Shown here piece by piece: positions 1-5,433 of a DNA stretch of 8,054 bases. The notes under the pieces were generated by a model. The model was not told the origin of the DNA and did not search any database. It saw nothing but the letters and a program-made list of their open reading frames with translations. The position numbers and the translations under genes were made by a program. Each line of letters starts with the position of its first letter. Within the stretch, counting starts at the first letter, position 1. Origin of the DNA: CAZWRK01 sp964635875 (GTDB lineage: Bacteria > Pseudomonadota > Gammaproteobacteria > Burkholderiales > Aquaspirillaceae); assembly GCA_964635875.1 (NCBI GenBank), contig CAZWRK010000161.1, positions 1 to 8,054 of the forward strand, given 5' to 3'.

Positions 1-476
1 AATGACAGGGTGAAGCCAGTGCCGGTGACTGCCACGGGGCTGGTGAGGGTGATGCAGATCCAGGCGTTGCCGGCCGACGAGGCGTCCATGAACCAGACGC
101 TGACGAGGTTGGCGGAGGATGCCCAGGCGCCGGTGGAGGTGGAGAAGGTGACGGCGCCGTTGTTGCTGGTGGTGCCGCCGGTGCCTGAGCTGGCGGTGGT
201 GCTGCCGCTGGATTGGCTGCCCGCCCAGTTGGCGAGGGAGGAGGCGACCGAGGCGCGGGCGTAGCCGTTGCCGGAGGGCTCCGTGGGCGAGCCGCTGTCG
301 CTGCAGGCGTTGGTGCCCAGAGCCAGATAATAGGTGGCCGGCAGGCTGTTGGCCTGGCCGCGGATAAGGTTGTCGAGGAGCTTGTTCTCGCCGTAGTCGG
401 TGAGGGCGCCGGCCTGTACGCCGCAGGCGAGGAGGCCGAGGACGACGGAGAGGAGGAGGTGCTTGAGGGTTTTCAT
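1..476 (-). CDS. Partial: exported protein of a phage virion-module type
   Basis: The gene starts at ATG 476 with GGAG five bases upstream and stays open for 158 codons to the window edge, so its C-terminus is missing. Residues 1-22 form a clear signal peptide: basic start MKTLKH, hydrophobic LLLSVVLGLLA, then CGVQA. Cleavage could be after VQA (signal peptidase I), or LLAC could be a marginal lipobox with Cys18. From residue 25 the sequence (LTDYGENKLLDNLIRG, PATYYLALGT, GNGYARASV, then a Ser/Thr/Gly-rich stretch and NNGAVTFSTSTGAWA) resembles a family of short phage virion-module proteins of unsettled function, which I recall as lacking a signal peptide. Cys58 and Cys141 could form a disulphide after export. 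It lies where lambda would have the first tail gene, Z. Its role is unknown; surface exposure on the lysogen or in infected cells is possible. Confidence 0.75.
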   Translation of the reverse strand, partial: MKTLKHLLLSVVLGLLACGVQAGALTDYGENKLLDNLIRGQANSLPATYYLALGTNACSDSGSPTEPSGNGYARASVASSLANWAGSQSSGSTTASSGTGGTTSNNGAVTFSTSTGAWASSANLVSVWFMDASSAGNAWICITLTSPVAVTGTGFTLS

Positions 477-486
477 GGGGGCTCCG

Positions 487-780
487 TTAGAGTTTGGCGA
501 GGGTGACGGTGGCTTCGAGGCCGTCGGCGAGTTCGGACGGGGCGGCGCTGGCGAGGTAGTCGGCGCCGCCGATGGTGAAGCGGTCGCCGCGGGAGACGGG
601 GAAGGTGGCGGTCGGGTAGCGCAGGGTGTAGTCGGTGGTGGAGACGCTGCCGTTGAAGAGGTTGGCGCCTGGCTGGTCGAGAATGACGCGGCCGGTGACT
701 GGCGCGCCTCCGGCGGCGGGCCGGAGGGTGGCGGATTCGCCGTCGACGTAGAAGGCGGAGACGTCGCTGGGGAAGGCCAT
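487..780 (-). CDS. Head-tail joining protein, lambda gpFII-like
   Basis: A 97-residue protein whose pattern follows lambda gpFII (117 residues), the protein that sits on the closed head and forms the site to which the tail binds. Shared features are a GRVILDQPG segment (FII has a comparable F-D-x-P turn), a strand ending in F/V-R-like residues, then PVSRGDRFTIGGADYLASA, which parallels the R-R-G-D-x-L-x-I-G stretch of FII, and a final strand ATVTLAKL. The long helical N-terminus of FII is shortened here. The start is ATG 780, placed two bases after the upstream stop, with only a weak AAGG upstream, so coupling is likely. Its position after the capsid and small gene agrees with FII. Weak sequence similarity is usual in this family. 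Confidence 0.72.
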   Translation of the reverse strand: MAFPSDVSAFYVDGESATLRPAAGGAPVTGRVILDQPGANLFNGSVSTTDYTLRYPTATFPVSRGDRFTIGGADYLASAAPSELADGLEATVTLAKL

Positions 781-782
781 CG

Positions 783-980
783 TTATTTGGCCTTGGCTTT
801 CTTGGCGGCCGGCTTGGCTTCTTCCGCCTCGATAAGGCGGACGCGGCCGATGCCTTCGAGGTAGATGGCGTCGGCGCGGGGCAGCGAGACGACCGGGAAG
901 GCTTCGCCTTCCTTGATTTCGATCTGCTTGCCGCCGATCCAGCAGGGCTTGATGACCTGGACTTCGAGTTCGGTTGACAT
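783..980 (-). CDS. Small protein of unknown function after the capsid gene
   Basis: A 65-residue protein read from ATG 980, with a strong ribosome site (AAGGAG, then AAAAC). Residues 1-50 look beta-rich (VQVIKPCWIGGKQIEIKEG, later GIGRVRLIE), and the tail is Ala/Lys-rich (EEAKPAAKKAKAK). It occupies the position where lambda has FI, between the capsid and FII, but it is half the length of FI (132) and shows no clear similarity. It could be a small head protein or a packaging helper; the basic tail would suit DNA or RNA contact. I do not recognise the family. Its TAA is two bases from the next ATG. Confidence 0.8.
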   Translation of the reverse strand: MSTELEVQVIKPCWIGGKQIEIKEGEAFPVVSLPRADAIYLEGIGRVRLIEAEEAKPAAKKAKAK

Positions 981-998
981 GTTTTCTCCTTGGCGAGC

Positions 999-1020
999 GG
1001 GCGGGCCGCTTGGCCCGCCC
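999..1020 (-). terminator. Strong intercistronic hairpin after the capsid gene
   Basis: A perfect 9-bp stem GGGCGGGCC / GGCCCGCCC with a four-base loop begins seven bases after the capsid TGA (1028-1030) and precedes the ribosome site of the next gene. It has no U-tract on either strand, so it is a poor intrinsic terminator. It may act as a partial attenuator or as a 3' stabiliser that keeps capsid mRNA abundant relative to the downstream genes. Confidence 0.6.
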
Positions 1021-1027
1021 TGCCCTA

Positions 1028-2287
1028 TCAGGTGATGGAGGAGGCGGCGGAGAAGGCGCCCGCCGTGCGCACGCCGACGTCGCAGGTGTAGAAGGCGCGG
1101 ATGCCGGTGATGCCGGCCGGGAAGTTGGCGTAGGGGTTGGCGGCGATTTCGACGGCGCCCCATTCGGCAAAAATGACCTGGCTGAAGTCGCCGAAAATCA
1201 TGGTGGCGGTGGGCATCTGGGTGGTGGAGGCGCCACGGAAGCCGATGACGTTGCCGTCCAGGATGTTGCCTTCCCACAGCGGGGTGTCGGTGCCGGAGAA
1301 GCGCTGGCGCTGGGCCAGCAGGGCGGCGACGAGCGGCGTGGTGAGGTAGGCGCACTGGGTGGACAGGGCGTTGGCGGTGGCGACGTCGGTCTGGAATTCC
1401 AGGATGCCGGAGAGGCCGAGGGTGGTGCCGGTGACGGAGCCGATGCCGGCGGTGCCGAGAATGCCGACGGGTGCGCCGGAGCCGCCGGTGTTGATGGCGG
1501 CGGCGTCCTTGGCGATGGCCAGGACCTTGGTCAGGTCGTCCATGACGAACATGTCGGCATCAGGGGTGGATTGCTGCAGGAGCAGGCGGGAGACTTCGGT
1601 GTAGGCGCCGAGGACCTTGGGACGCAGTTGCAGCAGGCCGACGGTCTGGTTGGATTCGGTGATGGCCGTGGCTTCGTTGGCGAGCCAGTAGGCGGTGCCG
1701 GCGCCGGTCTGGCGGGTGATGTCGGCATTACCGACGAGGCCGGTGAGGGAGCGGGCGCCGAGCTGGCTGATCAGGGTGCGGGCGCGCAGCAGCTCGATGA
1801 AGTCCTGCGGGCGCAGGTCGGTGGCGACCATGTTGCCGCCGGCGGTGGCGGTTCCGACGGTGAGGTCGCGCTGCTGGACTTCGACCGGCAGGAAGAAGGA
1901 GTTTTCAGCCTGGCGCTGCAGGCCGGCTTTTTGGGCCTTTTCGGAAAAGGCGACGGAGGCTTCGCGTTCGAAGCCGGCCTTGGACCAGTCGCCGGAAAGC
2001 ATGGCGTTGATGGCGCGGACGACGGAGAAGCGCTGGGCTTCTTTCTTGGTCAGGCCGATTTCCGGCTGCCACTTCTGGCCTTTTTCGGAAATATGCTTGA
2101 GCAGCGCGGCGGTGAAGTCTTCGACGGGCTGGCCGGTGCGGATGGCGGCTTCGGACAGGGCCTTGACGCCGTCGAAGTCCTTGAATTGTTCGCCCATGGC
2201 GGCGATGTCGTTGATGCGCTTGAGGGCGCGGGCGGAGGCGTCGCGCTCGATGGCGGCGATGTCGATTTCGGGTGCGGTCTGGGTCAT
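1028..2287 (-). CDS. Probable internal-start product: scaffold (delta) plus major capsid protein
   Basis: In the protease/capsid frame, the ATG at 2287 (residue 233 of the fusion) is preceded by AAGGAG with a six-base spacer, as good a ribosome site as any in the window. Translation from it would give 419 residues starting MTQTAPEIDIAAIERD. That is the usual size of a stand-alone HK97-type capsid precursor with its N-terminal delta/scaffold segment (HK97 gp5 is 385). The start falls just after the Pro-rich linker that ends the protease domain. The analogy is lambda, where scaffold Nu3 is made from an internal start in the protease gene C. The internal start is inferred from sequence and has no experimental support here. 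Confidence 0.72.
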   Translation of the reverse strand: MTQTAPEIDIAAIERDASARALKRINDIAAMGEQFKDFDGVKALSEAAIRTGQPVEDFTAALLKHISEKGQKWQPEIGLTKKEAQRFSVVRAINAMLSGDWSKAGFEREASVAFSEKAQKAGLQRQAENSFFLPVEVQQRDLTVGTATAGGNMVATDLRPQDFIELLRARTLISQLGARSLTGLVGNADITRQTGAGTAYWLANEATAITESNQTVGLLQLRPKVLGAYTEVSRLLLQQSTPDADMFVMDDLTKVLAIAKDAAAINTGGSGAPVGILGTAGIGSVTGTTLGLSGILEFQTDVATANALSTQCAYLTTPLVAALLAQRQRFSGTDTPLWEGNILDGNVIGFRGASTTQMPTATMIFGDFSQVIFAEWGAVEIAANPYANFPAGITGIRAFYTCDVGVRTAGAFSAASSIT

Positions 2288-2983
2288 TTGGGGCTCCTTG
2301 ATGGAAATGTCGGGAAGTGCGGCGGGTTGTGCCTGCGGGGCGGGCTCGGCAGTGCGCCCGAGGCCGACTGACGGGTCGGCGGGTACGGTGACGAGGGAGT
2401 TTTCGAGCACGCCCCAACGGGTGACGACGTAGGTGGCGGGCTGGTCCGCAGCACGCTCGAACGGGCCGGCCTCGGCATCGAGGGCGCGGCGGAAGGCGGC
2501 GAGATCGCCCGGGGCCTCCCGCTGACTGCGGGTGAGCACCCGGTCGAAGAGCCGACCGTCGAGAGTTCTTTCGAGGGGCGCGTCGGCGCCCTTGGCGGTC
2601 GATTTTTCGACGACCTGATAAATTTCGTAGCCGGTGGAGGTCTTGGTGAGGTGGCCGCCTTCGACGAGGGCGATGGTGCGGCCGGCGTCGGCGGCGTGGC
2701 TGATGGAGACCTGGCCGCGGATGACGCGGTCGGCGTCGGCGCGGACGGTGCCGGGGACATGGTGGCCGCGCAGGTCGTCCCAGTTGTGGTTGTAGAGCAG
2801 CGCGCCGCCGTCGTTGAGGCGGGAGAGATCGACGGCTTCCGGGGAGCAGTCGAGGATCTCGATGCCCCACCAGCGCTCATAGGGCAGCTCGCTGGCGAAG
2901 GCCATTTCGACGACGAGGTCGGCGCCGTCGGCGCGGGTTTCGTCGCTGGCGAGGGTGATGCGGTGTTCTCGGGTCAGACTCAT
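1028..2983 (-). CDS. Prohead protease fused to HK97-type major capsid protein
   Basis: A single 651-codon frame. The first ~210 residues are a prohead serine protease of the HK97 (U35) type, which trims scaffold during head maturation. Its candidate catalytic His is at 66 (LLYNHNWDDLRG) and its Ser at 196 (LENSLVTVPADPS). About 55 charged residues separate the TKTSTGYEI strand from the catalytic-Ser strand. A Pro/Ala linker follows, then a helical delta-like scaffold region (about 240-355), then an HK97-fold capsid domain (from about 365; landmarks ATDLRPQDFIELLRAR, AYWLANE, GSGAPVGIL). The start is ATG at 2983, with GGAGG seven bases upstream; a TTG two codons earlier sits too close to that site. 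A second strong ribosome site allows the capsid part to be made alone (see the entry at 2287). Fusions of protease and capsid are known in other phages. Confidence 0.93.
   Translation of the reverse strand: MSLTREHRITLASDETRADGADLVVEMAFASELPYERWWGIEILDCSPEAVDLSRLNDGGALLYNHNWDDLRGHHVPGTVRADADRVIRGQVSISHAADAGRTIALVEGGHLTKTSTGYEIYQVVEKSTAKGADAPLERTLDGRLFDRVLTRSQREAPGDLAAFRRALDAEAGPFERAADQPATYVVTRWGVLENSLVTVPADPSVGLGRTAEPAPQAQPAALPDISIKEPQMTQTAPEIDIAAIERDASARALKRINDIAAMGEQFKDFDGVKALSEAAIRTGQPVEDFTAALLKHISEKGQKWQPEIGLTKKEAQRFSVVRAINAMLSGDWSKAGFEREASVAFSEKAQKAGLQRQAENSFFLPVEVQQRDLTVGTATAGGNMVATDLRPQDFIELLRARTLISQLGARSLTGLVGNADITRQTGAGTAYWLANEATAITESNQTVGLLQLRPKVLGAYTEVSRLLLQQSTPDADMFVMDDLTKVLAIAKDAAAINTGGSGAPVGILGTAGIGSVTGTTLGLSGILEFQTDVATANALSTQCAYLTTPLVAALLAQRQRFSGTDTPLWEGNILDGNVIGFRGASTTQMPTATMIFGDFSQVIFAEWGAVEIAANPYANFPAGITGIRAFYTCDVGVRTAGAFSAASSIT
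2285..2299 (-). promoter_or_regulatory. Internal Shine-Dalgarno and ATG for the capsid product
   Basis: On the minus strand, AAGGAG (2299-2294), six bases (CCCCAA), then ATG (2287-2285), in frame with the fusion. The match to the 16S anti-Shine-Dalgarno and the spacing are near ideal. Many other starts here rely on coupling or weaker sites, so this one stands out inside a coding sequence. Confidence 0.75.
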
Positions 2984-3017
2984 GGGCAAACCTCCATGGG
3001 TCCGAGTTTTTCAAGGT

Positions 3018-3050
3018 GGCGTCAAACGGTTAATGGACGCGATTTGACGG
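3018..3050 (-). repeat. 33-base repeat copy B with perfect 7-bp inverted arms
   Basis: Located in the gap between the portal stop (3052) and the protease/capsid start (2983). The arms CGTCAAA (3020-3026) and TTTGACG (3043-3049) are perfect inverted repeats around a 16-base centre containing GTTAA. The element matches copy A (5137-5169) at 26 of 33 positions with the same arm spacing. The minus-strand arm contains TTGACG, which resembles a -35 box, but no convincing -10 lies 16-18 bases on. It may be an operator or a joint left by recombination. Confidence 0.72.
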
Positions 3051-3051
3051 A

Positions 3052-4584
3052 TTACGCGGGCGGCGGGTCCGGCGGTTGGGAGACAGGCTGGCCGGCGTTG
3101 ATGGCGACGTCGTATTTCTGCGCCAGCTTGGCTTCTTGCTGGCGTTCGTCGAAGACTTCTTCGATGTCGCGGCCCATGTCGCTGGCGATGCGGGAGAGGC
3201 TGGTGATGCCGAGGTCGTAGGCGGCGCGAGCGGCTTCCATGTCTTTGAGGGGATCTACCCAGGCCCAGCCGCGGAAGCGCCAGGCATGTGCCTTGAATTT
3301 GGGGAGTTTGGCGAGGGGAAGCGGGCTGCCGTTGTCGAGCAGCAGGGCGCTGCCGAGCAGGGACATGCGCAGCCATTCGGCATTGATGGGATCGAGGAGG
3401 GCGGAGCCGAAGAAGCGCTGGCGTTTTCGCCATTCGTCCCGGGCGGCGAGGATGGCGGCGCGGATGCTGGAGAAGTTGACGGCTTCGTAGTCGTTGCAGA
3501 GTTCGGGGTAGCTGGCGCCGGGCAGGCCGCTGGCCATGCGCTGGTTGGCGGTCTTGAGGAATGGGCCGAAGACTTCGTTGGGGTATTTGCTGTCGACGGT
3601 TTTGACGTCGACGCCGTCTGGCAGGGTGTCCCAGGTGCCCGGGGCGGTGGTGGCGATGCGGGCGCCGTCTTCGTCGGCGGCGGGGTCGCCGATGGGCGGC
3701 GGGTTGCCGTCCGGGGTTACGAAGAAGCCGAGGTGGTCGGCGCCGTGCTTGGCGGCCATGAGGGCGGAGAGGGCGAATTCTCCGGCGTAGTGCATGGAGA
3801 GCATGCTGGCGTGCATCCAGGGGATGCCGCGCTTTTGTTCGGGGCGCTGGACGACGAAGCGGTGGAGCATGGCGCCGGCGTCGACACGCACGGCGCTGCG
3901 GCTGCCGGCCCGGTCGGTGTTGTTGAACCAGTAGCCGACGGCGCGGCCGTAGGCGTCGATTTCGATGCCGGAGACGATGGCGTTGATGCCTTGCGAGGCG
4001 GGGCGGCTTTTCCAGGTGGCGAGGCGGTCCACGTCGAGGAGGCGGATGGCGAAGCCGAAGCGGTTGCCGGCATCGGGGCCGCGGATGAATTCGACGAGGG
4101 TTTCGCCGTCCCGGGCGAGGCCACGGGCGAGGACCTGGCAGACTTCGTCGAAGCTGTAGTTGCCGGTGATTTCGCAGGTGCCGCGCTGGCACCATTCGGC
4201 CCAGCCGTTGGCGACGGCGCGGCGGGCGCCGTCGTCGGGGACGCCGGGGGAGTTGTCGATGAGGGGGACGAGGCGGGGCGCTTGTTCGCCGATGAGGTTG
4301 GTTTCGACGATGTCCAGGTAGTTGCGGGCGTAGTCGTTGTTGTTTTCGAGGGCGCGGCTGCGGATGCGCAGGGCGTCGAGGTCGTTTTTGAGTTCGTCGT
4401 CGATGCGTTCGGCGGTGGCGCGCCAGCTGCTGGTGAGTCGGTTGAGCTGGGCGGCGGCGAAGGAGCGGGAGATGGAGGCGGCTTGTTCCTGGCGGGCTTT
4501 GGCTTCGCGGGCGGCCTGCATCTTCCGGGCGTGCTCCATGAGGATGACGGAGCCTTTGAAGGGGGCGACGGGCTGGACTGCCAT
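3052..4584 (-). CDS. Portal protein, lambda gpB family
   Basis: Forms the dodecameric ring at one capsid vertex through which DNA is pumped and to which the head-completion proteins attach. At 510 residues it is near lambda gpB (533). Family hallmarks are visible: RSRALENNNDYARNYLDIV followed by ETNLIG near residue 75-100, a GYWFNN strand region, GASYPELCNDYEAVNFSS around the middle-to-late part, and WAWVDPLKDMEAA followed by a GITSLSRIASDMGRD helix near the C-terminus. The extreme C-terminus is Pro-rich (QPPDPPPA). The N-terminal 45 residues are charged and Ala/Gln-rich. No strong ribosome site precedes the ATG, and the one-base gap after the upstream stop suggests coupled translation. No truncation or frameshift is seen. 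Confidence 0.95.
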   Translation of the reverse strand: MAVQPVAPFKGSVILMEHARKMQAAREAKARQEQAASISRSFAAAQLNRLTSSWRATAERIDDELKNDLDALRIRSRALENNNDYARNYLDIVETNLIGEQAPRLVPLIDNSPGVPDDGARRAVANGWAEWCQRGTCEITGNYSFDEVCQVLARGLARDGETLVEFIRGPDAGNRFGFAIRLLDVDRLATWKSRPASQGINAIVSGIEIDAYGRAVGYWFNNTDRAGSRSAVRVDAGAMLHRFVVQRPEQKRGIPWMHASMLSMHYAGEFALSALMAAKHGADHLGFFVTPDGNPPPIGDPAADEDGARIATTAPGTWDTLPDGVDVKTVDSKYPNEVFGPFLKTANQRMASGLPGASYPELCNDYEAVNFSSIRAAILAARDEWRKRQRFFGSALLDPINAEWLRMSLLGSALLLDNGSPLPLAKLPKFKAHAWRFRGWAWVDPLKDMEAARAAYDLGITSLSRIASDMGRDIEEVFDERQQEAKLAQKYDVAINAGQPVSQPPDPPPA

Positions 4585-4585
4585 G

Positions 4586-5116
4586 TCAGAATCTCAGGTA
4601 GATGCGGCCGGATTTGCCGGCGGTGCCGCGCACTTCGCGGCGGTAGCGGTCGCGCAGGGCGAGCAGTTCGGCGATGGGGATGTATTTCATGCGCCGGCCG
4701 GCAATTTCGTATTCGGCGACGGCTGAGTCGTGGTTTTCGATCCAGGCTTCGATGGCGGCGAGGGTTTTTTCGGAGTGGCTGCGGGCGTCGAGGCCGGCGG
4801 CGGTGGCGGCGGCGAAGTCGGGGAGGATTTCCCAGGTGCCGGTGCGCAGGGTGTGGGCGTCGGTGCCGTTGCTGATGCGGGCCTGCCAGTTGTAGGTGCC
4901 GGGGGACCAGTCTTTGGTGGTGGCGGGGGGGACGCTGATGCGGTGGTCGTCGCCGTCGGCGGCGCTGGCGAAGGTGATCTTGGCTCCGGCTTTGACGGCG
5001 GTGTAGGTGATGCCCCAGCCGTCGCCGGCCGGGTAGTCGGGCAGCGACAGGAGCCAGGTTGCGGTGTCGCCGGCCCGTAGCTTGGCCGGCTCGCTGGTGG
5101 GGACGGGTGCAGTCAT
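4586..5116 (-). CDS. Head-completion protein: beta-rich domain plus gpW-like domain
   Basis: The C-terminal part, about residues 113-163 (SEKTLAAIEAWIENHDSAV, then YEIAGRRMKYIPIAELLALR), matches the pattern of lambda gpW: helix, a short beta hairpin around GRR.KY, then a second helix. gpW is about 68 residues and closes the filled head between portal and tail. Here it is preceded by about 100 residues with a beta-sandwich look (alternating segments such as GITYTAVKAGAKITFAS and GTYNWQARISNG, ending TGTWEILPDF), like an Ig- or fibronectin-type fold. Total length is 176 residues. Its position just before the portal gene agrees with gpW. The ATG at 5116 is the only plausible start; an in-frame stop lies nine codons upstream. 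Its TGA is separated from the portal ATG by one base (TGACATG). The gpW assignment rests on pattern and position, and the fold of the N-terminal part is inferred. Confidence 0.72.
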   Translation of the reverse strand: MTAPVPTSEPAKLRAGDTATWLLSLPDYPAGDGWGITYTAVKAGAKITFASAADGDDHRISVPPATTKDWSPGTYNWQARISNGTDAHTLRTGTWEILPDFAAATAAGLDARSHSEKTLAAIEAWIENHDSAVAEYEIAGRRMKYIPIAELLALRDRYRREVRGTAGKSGRIYLRF

Positions 5117-5135
5117 GCCGCCAGTTATAGGCGGC
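5117..5135 (-). promoter_or_regulatory. Hairpin covering the ribosome site of the gpW-like gene
   Basis: On the minus-strand RNA, GCCGCC, a seven-base loop (UAUAACU) and GGCGGC form a perfect 6-bp GC stem whose 3' arm ends directly at the AUG (5116). The only Shine-Dalgarno-like bases (GGCGG) lie in that arm, so pairing would hide them. This could throttle or couple translation. The stem is short and such pairs arise by chance in GC-rich DNA, so the call is tentative. Confidence 0.35.
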
Positions 5136-5136
5136 G

Positions 5137-5169
5137 GGCGTCAAGCAGTTAAGGAGCGGGGTTTGACGG
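5137..5169 (-). repeat. 33-base repeat copy A with inverted arms
   Basis: On the minus strand this element begins CCGTCAAA and ends CTTGACGCC, with CTTAAC in the middle. It matches the element at 3018-3050 at 26 of 33 positions without gaps. Its arms CGTCAA and TTGACG form an imperfect dyad around a central 16-18 bases. It covers the last codons and stop of the helix-turn-helix gene and extends into the gap before the next gene. A repeat at two gene junctions suggests a binding site or a recombination-derived joint; its function is unknown. Confidence 0.7.
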
Positions 5170-5433
5170 GAACTGGCGGATGTTCCAGACCTGTTGGCGG
5201 GTTATGCCGAGGCGTTCGGCGATTTCGCTGTTGCCGAGGCCCTGGCCGATGAGGCGACGGACTTCGGCGTGGCGTTTCTGGACTTCGAAGGCGCGCAGGC
5301 TGGCGACGTAGTGGGCTTCGGCACCGTATTCGAAGCGAAATTGCCGTTCGTAGTATTCCCGGCGCTCGTCGGTGAAGATGTCGGCGCCGAGTTCCTGCTG
5401 GATTGTGGAGAGTACCCGGTTGAGAATGTCCAT
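5149..5433 (-). CDS. Small helix-turn-helix protein, possibly Mor-like
   Basis: A 94-residue protein with an apparent helix-turn-helix at about residues 57-87 (the helix RRLIGQGLGNSEIAERLG, then ITRQQVWNIRQF), of the kind that binds DNA. The N-terminal half (TDERREYYERQFRFEYGAEAHYVAS) is charged and probably helical. The overall pattern recalls the C-terminal part of the Mor/C transcription activators of phage Mu, but the protein is shorter (Mor is about 129 residues) and I do not claim family membership. The ATG at 5433 directly abuts the large-terminase TAA (TAAATG), with GGTGG just before the stop, so it is coupled to the packaging genes. In lambda this slot holds only gpW. Its last seven codons and stop lie inside one copy of a 33-base repeat that recurs after the portal gene. 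It could be a late regulator or a packaging accessory protein. Confidence 0.72.
   Translation of the reverse strand: MDILNRVLSTIQQELGADIFTDERREYYERQFRFEYGAEAHYVASLRAFEVQKRHAEVRRLIGQGLGNSEIAERLGITRQQVWNIRQFPSNPAP

Noticed and set aside
487..1170. Longer minus-strand frame extending the gpFII-like gene upstream to 1170
   Set aside because: The upstream part is Pro/Arg-rich, overlaps the capsid and 65-residue genes in another frame, and a natural start exists at 780 right after the preceding stop.
974..2371. Long plus-strand open frame rich in Gly, Ala and Val opposite the capsid gene
   Set aside because: It mirrors the codons of the capsid gene in GC-rich DNA; it has no recognisable domain or ribosome-site context and its composition is typical of an antisense shadow.
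2984..2989. TTG start two codons before the ATG of the protease/capsid fusion
   Set aside because: The GGAGG ribosome site would sit only one or two bases away; the ATG at 2983 has a normal seven-base spacing.
3076..4875. 599-codon plus-strand open frame opposite the portal gene
   Set aside because: Low-complexity Gly/Val/Asp/Glu composition ending in an Arg/Gly-rich run, antisense to a confident portal gene and crossing the portal/gpW boundary, so it is a chance open frame.
5162..5168. TTGACG-like boxes in the two repeats as sigma-70 promoters
   Set aside because: No -10 hexamer lies at 16-18 bases on either strand; TATAAC near copy A is only nine bases away.
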